Origin: Arenicola marina
Taxonomy: Eukaryota; Annelida; Polychaeta; Arenicolidae
Direction of reading: 5' to 3'
NCBI GenBank assembly: GCA_964019135.1
Contig: CAXHSH010000416.1
Coordinates: forward strand, 62,001 to 126,000
Length of the DNA stretch: 64,000 nucleotides
Notes under the pieces: generated by a model
Told to the model about the DNA's origin: nothing
Databases searched by the model: none
The model's input: only the letters and a program-made list of their open reading frames with translations
Shown here: positions 1 through 11,620 of the stretch, piece after piece
Layout: each line of letters begins with the position of its first letter
How positions within the stretch are numbered: position 1 is the stretch's first letter
Program-made: the position numbers and the translations under genes

Positions 1-889
1 GCGTACGCTTTCACACCGTACAAGCAGCAGCAGTCAACCCGTTTGTAACTTTCAAGGCCACGCATATATGTCCAAATCAATTGTACACATGCGCAATTCA
101 TTTTGACATAGTTCCAAGTAGAATTAGACATTTGTACAAATATTTCCGGTGCACACATACGCCAAAATCATTGGCTAATGACCCGGGACGGCAGACACGT
201 GGAGATCCGGCAGAGCATGGGGGTCAATCGTGATCCGAGGGGTCAAATAGGTATTTGATGTGCAAATCGAGATCAGTGGAATCGGGATCCGATCAGTCGA
301 AAAGGGATAGGTAGGGTTTCATCGGGATTCATAGGGTACAATCGGATCTAAAGCATGCAATCGAGGTCCGGAGGGGCCACTCGGGAGTGGTAGGACAGAC
401 AAGTATGGTAAAATCGGGTTTCGGAGTCGAATCGGGATCCGAGGGTTTGAATTGGGATCCGAGGGATCGAATCGGGAAGCAGTCGAGCACATCGGGATCC
501 AGATGCTGCATTCGATATGGTCGAATCGGGATCCATGGATGTCTAGGGTCGACCCCGATCCTACGGATCTCGATTCGACCGGATCCCGTTCGATCATACG
601 GATCTAGATTAGACCGTTGACATCAAAATTGTACCTTATTAGACCCCTCGGATCTTGATTGGATCCCTGGGGTTCTCATTCGACTCCGAGATTCACTATT
701 GGAACCAATGGCTACATTCGATCCCTCGGATGACGATTGAACTCCGGCTTCTATATCGTACAACGGTTAAATCATAACCCACATTACGAAAGGGTCTACA
801 GTAGTCATGAACACCATGACTGTACCCTACGGGTGACGGGTCTCTTAGATTGACGATAATTAATTACCGGCCAGGACGGGCTCCTTTGA
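1..889. repeat. Duplicated non-tandem block, copy 1 (flank of the 57/58-bp minisatellite)
   Basis: This block recurs at 10732-11620 at a constant offset of 10,731 bases; reading the two side by side I notice only about seven single-base differences, so identity is above 99 percent. It leads directly into the 57/58-bp minisatellite in both places, so block and array form one compound repeat. It contains no credible gene: the short frames at 319-620 overlap on both strands and come from the GATC-rich repetition. The window begins inside the block, so its true left limit is unknown. Confidence 0.9.
200..760. repeat. Degenerate GATC-rich repeat arranged as an imperfect inverted repeat
   Basis: Variants of AATCGGGATCCGAG recur on the plus strand from about 205 to 535. 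From about 545 to 725 the same motif appears in reverse orientation (GGATCTCGATTCGACC and similar). The clearest paired arms are 520-534 (GTCGAATCGGGATCC) and 565-579 (GGATCTCGATTCGAC), with one mismatch and a 30-base loop. The same structure is present at 11251-11310 in the second copy. Function unknown. Confidence 0.7.
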
Positions 890-2000
890 CGTCACCACGG
901 GTCTGTCAGATGGTTACAACTGGTCAATGGGTAGGACGGGACACTTGCCCACCACGGGTGTGTCAAATGGTTGACAACTGGTCAATGGGTAGGACGGGAC
1001 ACCAGCCCACCACGGGTCTGTCAGATGGTTACAACTGGTCAATGGGTAGGACGGGACACTTGCCCATCACGGGTCTGTCAGATGGTTACAACTGGTCAAT
1101 GGGTAGGACGGGACACTTGCCCACCACGGGTCTGTCAGATGGGTTACAACTGGTCAATGAGTAGGACGGGACACTTGACCACCACGGGTCTGTCAGATGG
1201 TTGACAACTGGTTAATGGGTAGGACGGGACACTTGCCCACCACGGGTCTGTCAGATGGGTTACAACTGGTCAATGGGTAGGACGGGACCCTTGACCACCA
1301 CGGGTCTGTCAGATGGGTTACAACTGGTCAATGGGTAGGACGGGACCCTTGACCACCACGGGTCTGTCAGATGGGTTACAACTGGTCAATGGGTAGGACG
1401 GGACACTTGACCACCACGGGTCTGTCAGATGGGTTACAACTGGTCAATGGGTAGGACGGGACACTTGACCACCACGGGTCTGTCAGATGGTTGACAACTG
1501 GTCAATGGGTAGGACGGGACACTTGCCCACCACGGGTCTGTCAGATGGTTGACAACTGGTCAATGGGTAGGACGGGACACTTGACCACCACGGGTCTGTC
1601 AGATGGGTTACAACTGGTCAATGGGTAGGACGGGACACTTGACCACCACGGGTCTGTCAGATGGTTGACAACTGGTCAATGGGTAGGACGGGACACTTGA
1701 CCACCACGGGTCTGTCAGATGGGTTACAACTGGTCAATGGGTAGGACGGGACACTTGCCCACCACGGGTCTGTCAGATGGTTACAACTGGTCAATGGGTA
1801 GGACGGGACACTTGCCCACCACGGGTCTGTCAGATGGGTTACAACTGGTCAATGGGTAGGACGGGACACTTGCCACCACGGGTCTGTCAGATGGGTTACA
1901 ACTGGTCAATGGGTAGGACGAGACACTTGACCACCACGGGTCTGTCAGATGGGTTACAACTGGTCAATGGGTAGGACGGGACACTTGACCACCACGGGTC
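890..2000 (+). repeat. 57/58-bp minisatellite, first array (truncated by assembly gap)
   Basis: About nineteen head-to-tail units, each containing GGTCTGTCAGATGG, ACAACTGGTCAATGGG, TAGGACGGGACACTTG and CCACCACG. Unit length is 57 bp when the variable junction reads ATGGTTACA and 58 bp when it reads ATGGGTTACA or ATGGTTGACA. Runs of 57-bp units stay in frame and create meaningless open frames. The TTGACA variant forms a small inverted repeat (TTGAC, 5-base loop, GTCAA). The array runs into the N block, so its length is unknown. Confidence 0.95.
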
Positions 2001-2200
2001 NNNNNNNNNNNNNNNNNNNNNNNNNNNNNNNNNNNNNNNNNNNNNNNNNNNNNNNNNNNNNNNNNNNNNNNNNNNNNNNNNNNNNNNNNNNNNNNNNNNN
2101 NNNNNNNNNNNNNNNNNNNNNNNNNNNNNNNNNNNNNNNNNNNNNNNNNNNNNNNNNNNNNNNNNNNNNNNNNNNNNNNNNNNNNNNNNNNNNNNNNNNN
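2001..2200. other. Assembly gap (200 N)
   Basis: Exactly 200 unknown bases, a round number that suggests a scaffold gap of nominal rather than measured size. It lies inside the minisatellite, and the orientation of the repeat differs on its two sides. Confidence 0.99.
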
Positions 2201-3020
2201 CTCTTCTCTGACCACCAGTTGTCACCCGTCTGGCAGACAGCCATGTTAGAGTGCCCCGTCTTGGTGGACAACTATCTAACAGACCCGTGTTTGCGTGGGC
2301 GCGTCCCACTCTTTTCTAAGCACCAGTTGTCATGCGTCTGACAGGCCTATGTTAACGCTAGATTGCACGGTCAACTATCGCAGACCCGCGGTGACGTGGC
2401 CGCGCACCCCCTCTTCCCAAAGCACCAGTTGTCACGCGTCTGACAGACACTTGTTAACGTTAGTTTGCCCTGTCCTGCCCGTCACCTATCTGACAGACCC
2501 TTGTTAAAGTTAGATTGCCCGGTCCTCCCAGTCACCTATCTAACAGACCCTTGTTAACGTTAGTTTGCCCTGTCCTGCCTGTCAACTATCTAACAGACAC
2601 TTGTTAACGTTAGTTTGCCCTGTCCTGCCCGTCACCTATCTGACAGACCCTGGTTAACGTTAGATTGCCCTGTCCTGCCCGCTGACCTGTCTGACAGACT
2701 TAACGTTAGATTGCCCTGTCCTGCCAGTCACCTATCTGACAGACCCTTGTTAACGTTAGATTGCCCTGTCCTGCCCGCTGACCTGTCTGACAGACCCGTG
2801 GTGACGTGGGCGCGTCCTCCTCATCCCAAACCACTAGTTGTCACGCGTCTGACAGACCTATGTTAATACTAGATTGCCCCGTCCTGTCCGTCATCTAACA
2901 GACACGTGGTGACTTTGGCGCGTCCCCCACTTCTCTGACCACCAGTTTTCACGCGTCTGACAGACCAATGGCAACGTTAGAGTGCCCCGTCATGCCCGTC
3001 ACCTATCTAACCGACCCTGT
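2201..3020 (-). repeat. Diverged, inverted minisatellite of the same family
   Basis: Motifs here are recognisable reverse complements of the 890-2000 unit: TCTGACAGACCCGTGGTG, CACCAGTTGTCAC and GCGTCCC correspond to the reverse complements of the GGTCTGTCAGA, ACAACTGGT and GGACGGGAC parts. Units are irregular, with full-length-like units at about 2201-2450 and 2790-3010 flanking a shorter 50-bp derivative. Divergence from the first array is obvious by eye. No gene is present. Confidence 0.75.
2450..2790. repeat. 50-bp derived tandem repeat inside the inverted minisatellite
   Basis: About seven units of roughly 50 bp, each with GACAGACCCTTGTTAACGTT, AGATTGCCCTGTCCTGCC and GTCACCTATCT. The retained CTGACAGACC element links it to the reverse complement of the 57/58-bp unit. 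The GTTAACGTTAG segment is new relative to that family. Confidence 0.8.
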
Positions 3021-3082
3021 AGTCCAAATCTATTTTGACGCACTGCGGTGATAGGATACGTAACACCTTTGGCGACGAGAAT
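3021..3082. other. Junction between minisatellite and AT-rich satellite
   Basis: About 60 bases that resemble neither neighbouring array. No terminal repeat of the 16.6-kb element is seen here. Confidence 0.5.
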
Positions 3083-6000
3083 AAATATATATGCCACCCA
3101 ATTTATATACGCACCACAAGTCTGACCATCAAATTTAAACGTACGGCCCCTGCTATCTCAAACCATCAAATAAGTTGCATACTAGATCGCAACCAGTTTA
3201 TATGAGGTCAGCACCTATGTCAACACCTTGCTTGCGCTGCAGGCTAATCTGCATATTGAATTTTCCACCTAACGAACGTTTTCTATCTAAGAGTCCGTAT
3301 GAGAGTAAGAGTATGTGTACAATCCCATTGATATATGCCCCACAAGTCTATATATCAATTTAATTGCGTGTAGGCTCTCCAAATTTACACCTTACACGGA
3401 GTAGCATGCAGGATCTCTACCATTATATATGAGGTCAACAAGTATGTCAACACAGTGCTTTGACAGGCTAATCTGCATATGGGATTTCACTCCTCAAGGC
3501 GGTTTGTCGTTCCATTAGTAGGCCCTCAACCACCTCTGTAGAATGTATATATATACCACCCAATTTATATATGCCCCACAATTCTGACCATCAAATTTAA
3601 TTGCATGCCCCCTGTGAGTTGAAGGCCAAAACTTATAGCATACTGGATCTCTATCAACCCATATGAGGTCAACAACTATGTTAATCCACCGCGTAGACAA
3701 GCTAATATGCACATAGGGTTTCCCACCTAACGGCCGTTTATCTATCCAAAAACTTAAGTTAAACTATCCAAAGTCCCTAAACCAGCTTTGACAAAAGTAT
3801 ATATGCCACACAATTTATATATGCCCCACAAGTCTGATTATCAAGTTTAATTGCCTGTCTTCAGCGAGTTCAAGAAGATCAACTGATAGCATACTGGATC
3901 TCTATCAGCCCATATGAGATCAACAACTATATTGACCCACCGCGTTGACAGGCTAGTCTGCATATGGGATTTCCCACCATGCCGCCGTTTGTCAATCCAA
4001 GAGTTCGCCCTAAACCAGCTTTGACAAAAGTATATATATATATTTATATATGTCCCACAAGTCTGATTAACAGTCTGATGAACGGAGTTGCATACTGGAC
4101 CCTTACCAGAGCATATCAGTTCAACACCAATGTCAACACATTGCGTCGACAGGCTAATCTGCATATGGAATTTCCCCCCATGCGGCCGTTTGTCTATCCA
4201 AGAGTTAGGATTAAACAAGATTTGATAAAAGGATATGTACCGCACAATATTTATATGCCCCACAAGTCTGAGTGTCAAGTTTAATTGTAAGCCCCCATCG
4301 AGTTCACGGAGATTAACTGGAAATACTGGATCTCTACCATTACATATGAGGTCACAAACTATGTCAACATATTGCCTTGATAGGCTAATCTGCATATGGG
4401 ATGTCACTCTTCATGGCAGTTTGTCGTTCCATTAGTAGGCCCTAAACCACCTCTGTAGCAAGTATATATACCACACAATTTATAAATGCCCCAAAAATCT
4501 GACCATCAAATTTAATTGCATGCCCCCAGCGAGTTCAAAGCCATAAACTGACAGCGTACTGGATCTCTTTCAATGTATATGAGGTCAACAACTATGTTGA
4601 CCCACCGCGTTGGCAGGCCATTCTGCATATAGGGTTTCCCACCTAACGGCCGTTTATCTATCCAAATGTTCGCCCTAAACCAGCTTTAGCATATATGTCC
4701 CACAAGTCTGATTATCAAGTTTAATTGCCTGTCTTCAGCGAGTTCAAGTAGATCAACTGATAGCATACTGGATCTCTATCAGCCCATATGAGGTCAACAA
4801 CTATGTTGACCCACCGCGTTGGCAGGCTGATCTGCATATAGGGTTTCCCACCTAACGGCCGTTTATCTATCCAAAAGTTCGCCCTAAACCAGCTTTGACA
4901 AAAGCATATATGCCCCACAAGTCTGATTATCAAGTTTAATTGCCTGTCTTCAGCGAGTTCAAGTAGATCAACTGATAGCATACTGGATCTCTATCAGCCC
5001 ATATGAGGTCAACAACTAGGTTGACCCACCGCGTTAACAGGCTAGTCTGCATATGGGATTTCCCACCAGGCGGCCGTTTGTCAATCCAAGAGTGAGCAAT
5101 AAACCAGCTTTCACAAAAGTATATATACCACGCTATTTATATACGCCGCACAAGTCTGAGTATCAAGTTTAATTGTAAGCCCCCATCGAGTTCACGGAGA
5201 TCAACTGGTAACACACTGGATCTCTACCATTACATATCAGGTAAATAACTATGTCAGCACATTGCTTTGACAGGCTAATCTACATATGGGTTGTCACTCT
5301 TCAAGGGGACTTATCGTTCCATTAGTAGGCCCGAAACCACTTCTGTAGAATGTATATATACCACCCAATTTATATATGCCCCACAAGTCTGACCATCAAC
5401 TTTAATTGCATGCCCCCTGTGAGTTGAAGGCCAAAAACTGATAGCATACTGGATCTCTATCAGCCCATATGAGGTCAACAACTATGTTAATCCACCGCGT
5501 ATACAAGCTAATCTGCATATAGGGTTTCCCAACTAACGGCCGTTTATCTATCCAAAAGTTCGCCCTAAACCAGCTTTGACAAAAGCATATATGTCCCACA
5601 AGTCTGATTATCAAGTTTAATTGCCTATTTTCAGCGAGTTCAAGAAGATCAACTGATAGCATACTGGATCTCTATCAGCCCATATGAGGTCAACAACTAT
5701 GTTAATCCACCGCGTAGACAAGCGTATCGGCATATAGGGGTTCCCACCTAACGGCCGTTTATCTATCCAAAAATTGGCCCTAAACCAGCTTTGACAAAAG
5801 CATATATGCCCCACAAGTCTGATTATCAAGTTTAATTGCCTGTCTTCAGCGAGTTCAAGAAGATCAACTGATAGCATACTGGATCTCTATCAGCCCATAT
5901 GAGGTCAACAACTCTGTTAATCCACCGCGTAGACAAGCTAATCGGCATATAGGGGTTCCCACCTAACGGCCGTTTATCTATCCAAAACTTGGCCCTGAAC

Positions 6001-9000
6001 CAGCTTTGACAAAAGTATTATGCCATACAATTTATATATGCCCCACAAATCTGATTATCAAGTTTAATTGCCTGTCTTCAGCGAGTTCAAGAAGATTAAC
6101 TGATAGCGTACTGGATCTCTGCCAGTACATATGAGGTCAACAACTATGTTGACCCACCGCGTTGACAGGCTAGTCTGCATATGGGATTTCCCACCATGCG
6201 ACCGTTTGTCAATCCAAGAGTTAGCAATAACCATCTTTCACAAAAGTATATATAACACAAAATTTATATATGCCCCACAAATCTGATGGTCAGGTTTAAT
6301 TGCCTGTCTTCAGTGAGTTCAAGAAGGTCAACTGATAGCGTACTGGATCTCTATCAGCCCATATGAGATCATCAACTATATTGACCCACGCGTTGACAGG
6401 CTAGTCTGCATATGGGATTTCCCACCATGCCGCCTTTTGTCAATCCAAGAGTTAGCCCTAAACCAGCTTTGACAAAAGTATATATACGACACAATTTATA
6501 TATGCCCCACAAGTCTGATTAACAGTCTGATGAACGGAGTTGCATACTGGATCCTGACCAGAGCATATCAGTTCAACACCCATGTCAACACATTGCGTCG
6601 ACAGGCTAATCTGCATGTGGAATTTCCCCCCATGCGGCCGTTTGTCTATCCAAGAGTTAGGATTAAACAAGATTTGACAAAAGTATATGTACCGCACAAT
6701 TTTTATATGCCCCACAAGTCTGAGTGTCAAGTTTAATTGTAAGCCCCCATCGAGTTCACGGAGATTAACCGAAAAATACTGGATCTCTACCATTACATAT
6801 GAGGTCACAAACTATGTCAACATATTGCCTTGATAGGCTAATCTGCATATGGGATTTCACTCTTCACGGCAGTTTGTCGTTCCATTAGTAGGCCCTAAAC
6901 CACCTCTGTAGCAAGTATATATACCACACAATTTATATATGCCCCAAAAATCTGACCATCAAATTTAATTGCATGCCCCCAGCTAGTTCAAAGCCATAAA
7001 CTGACAGCGTACTGGGTCTCTTTCAATGTATATGAGGTCAACAACTATGTTGACCCACCGCGTTGCAGCCTAATCTGCATAAAGGGTTTCCCACCTAACG
7101 GCCGTTTATCTATCCAACAGTTCGCCCTAAAGCAGCTTTGACAAAAGAATATATGCCCCACAAGTCTGATTATCAAGTTTAATTGCCTGTCTTCAGCAAG
7201 TTCAAGAAGATCAACTGATAGCGTACTGGATCTCTGCCAGTATATATGAGGTCAACAACTATGTTGACCCACCGCGTTGACAGGTTAGTCTGCATATGGG
7301 ATTTCCCACCATGCGACTGTTGGTCTATCCAAGAGTTAGCAACGACCATCTTTCACAAAAGTATATATACCTCACAATTTATATATGCCCCACAAATCTG
7401 ATTGTCAAATTTAATTGCCTGTCTTCAGTGAGTTCAAGAAGATCAACTGATAGCGTACTGGATCTCTGCCAGTATATATGAGATCAACAAATATATTGAC
7501 CCACCGCGTTGGCAGGCTAATCTGCATATAGGGTTTCCCACCTAACGGCCGTTTATCTATCCAAAAGTTCGCCGTAAAGCAGCTTTGACAAAAGTATATA
7601 TGCCACACAATTTATATATGCCCCACAAGTCTGAGTGTCAAGTTTAATTGTAAGCCCCCATCGAGTTCACGGAGATTAACGGGAAAATACGAGATCTCTA
7701 CCATTACATATGAGGTCACAAACTATGTCAACACATTGCCTTCATAGGCTAATCTGCATATGGGATTTCACTCTTCATGGCAGGCCCTAAACCACCTCTG
7801 TAGCAAGTATATACACCACACAATTTATATATGCCCCAAAAATCTGACCATCAAATTTAATTGCATGCCCCCAGCGAGTTCAAAGCGAGTTCAAAGCAAT
7901 AACCATCTTTCACAAAAGTATATATACCACACAATTGATATAGGCCCCACAAGTCTGATTGTCAAGTTTAATTGCCTGTCTTCAGTGAGTTCAAAAAGAT
8001 CAACTGATAGCGTACTGAATCTCTTTCAATATATATGAGGTCAACAACTATGTTGACCCACCGCGTTGGCAGGCTAATCTGCATATAGGGTTTCCCACCT
8101 AACGGCCGTTTATCTCTCCAAACGTTCGCCCTAAACCAGCTTTGACAAAAGCATATATGCCCCACAAGTTTGATTATCAAGTTTAATAGCCTGTTTTCAG
8201 CGAGTTCAAGAAGATCAACTGATAGCATACTGGATCTCTATCAGACCATATGAGGTCAACAACTATGTTAATCCACCGCGTAGACAAGCTAATCGCCATA
8301 TAGGGGTTCCCACCTAACGGCCGTTTATCTATCCAAAAGTTCACCCTAAACCAGTTTGGATAAAAGTATATATACCACACAATTTATACATGCCCCACAA
8401 GTCTGAGTATCAAGCTTAATTGTGAGCCTCCGTCGAGTTCACGGAGATCAACTGGTATCACGCTGGATCTCTACCATTACATGTGAGGTCAACATAGTGC
8501 TTTGACAGGCTAATCTGCATATGGGTTGTCACTCCTCAAGGCGGTTTGTCGCTCCATTACTAGGCCATTTACCACCCCTGTAGAAAGTATATATACCACC
8601 CAATTTATATATGCCCCACAAGTCTGGCCATCAAATTTAATTGCATGCCCCCTGTAAGTTCAAAGCCATCAACTGACAGCGTACTGGATCTCTTTCAATG
8701 TATATGAGGTCAACAACTATGTTGACCCACCGCGTTGACAGGCTAATCTGCATATAGGGTTTCCCAACTAACGGCCGTTTAGCTATCCAAAAGTTCGCCC
8801 TAAAATAGCTTTGACAATATATATATGTCCCACAAGTCTGATTAACAGTCTGATGAACGGAGTTGCATACTGGATCCTTACCAGAGCGTATCAGTTCAAC
8901 ACCAATGTCAACACATTGCGTCGACAGGCTAATCTGCATATGGAATTTCCCCCCATGCGGCCGTTTGTCTATCCAAGAGTTAGGATTAAACAAGATTTGA

Positions 9001-9477
9001 CAAAAGTATATGTACCGCACAATTTTTATATGCCCCACAAGTCTGAGTGTCAAGTTTAATTGTAAGCCCCCATCGAGTTCACGGAGATTAACGGAAAAAT
9101 ACGAGATCTCTACCATTACATATGAGGTCACAAACTATGTCAACATATTGCCTTGATAGGCTAATCTGCATATGGGATTTCACTCTTCATGGCAGTTTGT
9201 CGTTCCATTAGTAGGCCCTAAACCTTGTTGACCCACCGCGTTGGCAGGCTAATCTGCATATAGGGTTTCCCGACTAACGGCCGTTTATCTATCCAAAAGT
9301 TCGCCCTAAACCAGCTTTGACAAAAGCATATATGTCCCACAAGTCTGATTATCAAGTTTAATTGCCTGTCTTCAGCGAGTTCAAGAAGATCAAGTGATAG
9401 CATACTGGATCTCTATCAGCCCATATGAGGTCAACAACTATGTTGACCCACCGCGTTGGCAGGCTAATCTGCATATA
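3083..9477. repeat. AT-rich satellite, diverged edge monomers
   Basis: Roughly 28 tandem monomers of about 215-235 bp. Each has recurring landmarks in order: TTTAATTGCCTGTCTTCAGC, TACTGGATCTCT, CATATGAGGTCAACAACTAT, CACCGCGTTGACAGGCTA, TCTGCATATGGG, GGCCGTTTATCTATCCAA, AAACCAGCTTTGACAAAAG, and an AT-rich tail with CAATTTATATATGCCCCACA. A 215-bp variant lacks the ACACAATTTATATATGCC segment. Monomers vary in order, length and sequence, with no stable higher-order period, unlike the array after 27763. The first monomers (3083-3500) are the most diverged, as expected at an array margin. The array stops abruptly in mid-monomer at 9477, where the large TIR element begins. Confidence 0.95.
9474..9477. 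repeat. Putative target-site duplication TATA, left
   Basis: TATA flanks the left terminal inverted repeat and is matched by TATA at 26079-26082. The uninterrupted monomer reads GCATATAGGGTTTCCC at this point, so a single TATA in the target would explain both. Because TATA is palindromic, a 2-bp TA duplication with a longer TIR is also possible. Confidence 0.6.
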
Positions 9478-9612
9478 ACACCGAATTATTTGAAACCGGA
9501 ATAACGAAATCTCCGGAATCACGCGTTCGCGCCAAAAATTTAAATGGCCTGGCCGACACGGGAAACCAGATGTGGCGCGATGCCGAGACAGCAGGCCGGA
9601 GTTAAAATGTGG
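9478..9612 (+). repeat. Left terminal inverted repeat (135 bp)
   Basis: Starts ACACCGAATTATTTGAAACC and ends GTTAAAATGTGG. It pairs with 25944-26078 with two mismatches over 135 bases and no gaps. It contains small palindromes (ATTTAAAT, GGCCTGGCC). Confidence 0.95.
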
Positions 9613-9795
9613 TAACCCCGGCCCACACGAGTTCAGGCTCGTGAGCAATGGGTAGGCCGCAGTTATCCGCGAACAACCACGGCCCACTCAAACGGAGACT
9701 CGCAAGGAATGGCTAGGCCGTAGTTATCCGCGACAACCCCGGCCCACTCGAACCGAGGCTCGTGAGCAATGCCTGCGCCGTGGCTGTCAACCATT
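9613..9795 (+). repeat. Left subterminal tandem repeats (three units of about 60 bp)
   Basis: Units begin GGCCCAC at 9620, 9681 and 9741. They share GAGGCTCGTGAGCAATGG, TAGGCCGCAGTTATCCGCG and ACAACCCCGGCCCAC. Subterminal repeats next to a TIR often serve as transposase-binding sites in large DNA transposons; that role is only inferred. No matching set is visible beside the right TIR. Confidence 0.85.
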
Positions 9796-10375
9796 CGCTT
9801 ACAGGAACTACAGCTTTATATTTGAATGAATATTAATTACTGACAATAATCAACACTGTTTCCTGGGTAATACATCGTATGGGTTGGATGCATGGACTTG
9901 GTCTGATGTCTTATAATTCGTATGTGTTACGACAACTCCAGGTGGCGCTGATGATAGCAACATTTAATCTTGGTCTGCTGTGTCAAAGTTTTATTAGACT
10001 GTTGTGGCAATTAGGCTAGAGAGCATCATGTTTATCTGAAAACTGAATTTTGACGAATAAAACATAACATGTCACAGCCCGAGCTTGTCGATCTAATCAC
10101 CAACATAATGGGGACTGAAGAGGGGGTCCACAGCGCGCCGGCGTAAAATGAAAGATCTTATTCACCCATCAGTGCCGTATGGCGTTGATGTTTGGGAAAT
10201 GAGGAGACAAAACATATTAGTCGAGCGTGGTTTGAAAAGCACCTGTATATATATAGCTACATCCGGCTATTACTCGCTCGAAATTATTTCCAATCTAGGA
10301 CTAGAACACCTACATCGGAAAATCAGTTTAGCGAACAACAACATATTCTTTTAATGTCCGCTCTCAGACATTCAG
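9796..10375. other. Non-repetitive non-coding stretch inside the element
   Basis: Moderately AT-rich sequence without a convincing gene. The 68-codon and 117-codon frames starting at 10148 and 10192 overlap each other, and the longer one runs into the poly-C repeat, so I do not treat them as genes. I see nothing recognisable here. Confidence 0.5.
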
Positions 10376-10510
10376 GGGCACCCCCCCCCTCCCCCACCCC
10401 CCGCCAGGTGTGTGTAATAACGCCCTCTCCCTCTAAGGGGCACCCGGGGACCACCCCCCTCCGCCCCCCACCAGTTGTGTGTAATAATGCCCCCCCCCCC
10501 TCCTCACGCG
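10376..10510 (+). repeat. C-rich tandem duplication with homopolymer C tracts
   Basis: Two related units, each running from GGGGCACC through C-rich sequence and CCAGGTGTGTGTAATAACGCC (CCAGTTGTGTGTAATAATGCC in the second). The first starts near 10376 and the second near 10437. Long C runs make length errors likely. Confidence 0.8.
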
Positions 10511-10731
10511 GTCCATCTATATTGCCATATTATCTTAACTTATGACGGGGCGCGCACAGTCTGCTTGGCAGGCTTGGTAACATTGCGCCTAGCTTGATTT
10601 ATATGTTGGGGTGGAGCACCAAAGCCGCTTGTCGGGAGGTTTGGGGCGCCAGATTTGATCTTTCCCAACTCTATCTAACAGTTCTATGCCCTCCGTTGGT
10701 ACCGAAATGGCGTGACTCGGTCGTTCGCCGT
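10511..10731. other. Short unique stretch before the duplicated block
   Basis: No repeat, RNA gene or convincing frame is visible. Position 10732 is the first base matching position 1 of the window, but the duplication may extend further left than the window shows. Confidence 0.5.
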
Positions 10732-11620
10732 GCGTACGCTTTCACACCGTACAAGCAGCAGCAGTCAACCCATTTGTAACTTTCAAGGCCACGCATATAT
10801 GTCCAAATCAATTGTACACATGCGCAATTCATTTTGACATAGTTCCAAGTAGAATTAGACATTTGTACAAATATTTCCGGTGTACACATACGCCAAAATC
10901 ATTGGCTAATGGCCCGGGACGGCAGACACGTGGAGATCCGGCAGAGCATGGGGGTCAATCGTGATCCGAGGGGTCAAATAGGTATTTGATGTGCAAATCG
11001 AGATCAGTGGAATCGGGATCCGATCAGTCGAAAAGGGATAGGTAGGGTTTCATCGAGATTCATAGGGTACAATCGGATCTAAAGCATGCAATCGAGGTCC
11101 GGAGGGGCCACTCGGGAGTGGTAGGACAGACAAGTATGGTAAAATCGGGTTCCGGAGTCGAATCGGGATCCGAGGGTTTGAATTGGGATCCGAGGGATCG
11201 AATCGGGAAGCAGTCGAGCACATCGGGATCCAGATGCTGCATTCGATATGGTCGAATCGGGATCCATGGATGTCTAGGGTCGACCCCGATCCTACGGATC
11301 TCGATTCGACCGGATCCCGTTCGATCATACGGATCTAGATTAGACCGTTGACATCAAAATTGTACCTTATTAGACCCCTCGGATCTTGATTGGATCCCTG
11401 GGGTTCTCATTCGACTCCGAGATTCACTATTGGACCCAATGGCTACATTCGATCCCTCGGATGACGATTGAACTCCGGCTTCTATATCGTACAACGGTTA
11501 AATCATAACCCACATTACGAAAGGGTCTACAGTAGTCATGAACACCATGACTGTACCCTACGGGTGACGGGTCTCTTAGATTGACGATAATTAATTACCG
11601 GCCAGGACGGGCTCCTTTGA
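10732..11620. repeat. Duplicated non-tandem block, copy 2 (inside the TIR element)
   Basis: Matches 1-889 at offset 10,731 with about seven single-base differences and no noticed gap. It includes the same GATC-rich inverted repeat (arms 11251-11265 and 11296-11310). It ends at the same junction, CCAGGACGGGCTCCTTTGACG, into the 57/58-bp minisatellite. Confidence 0.9.
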
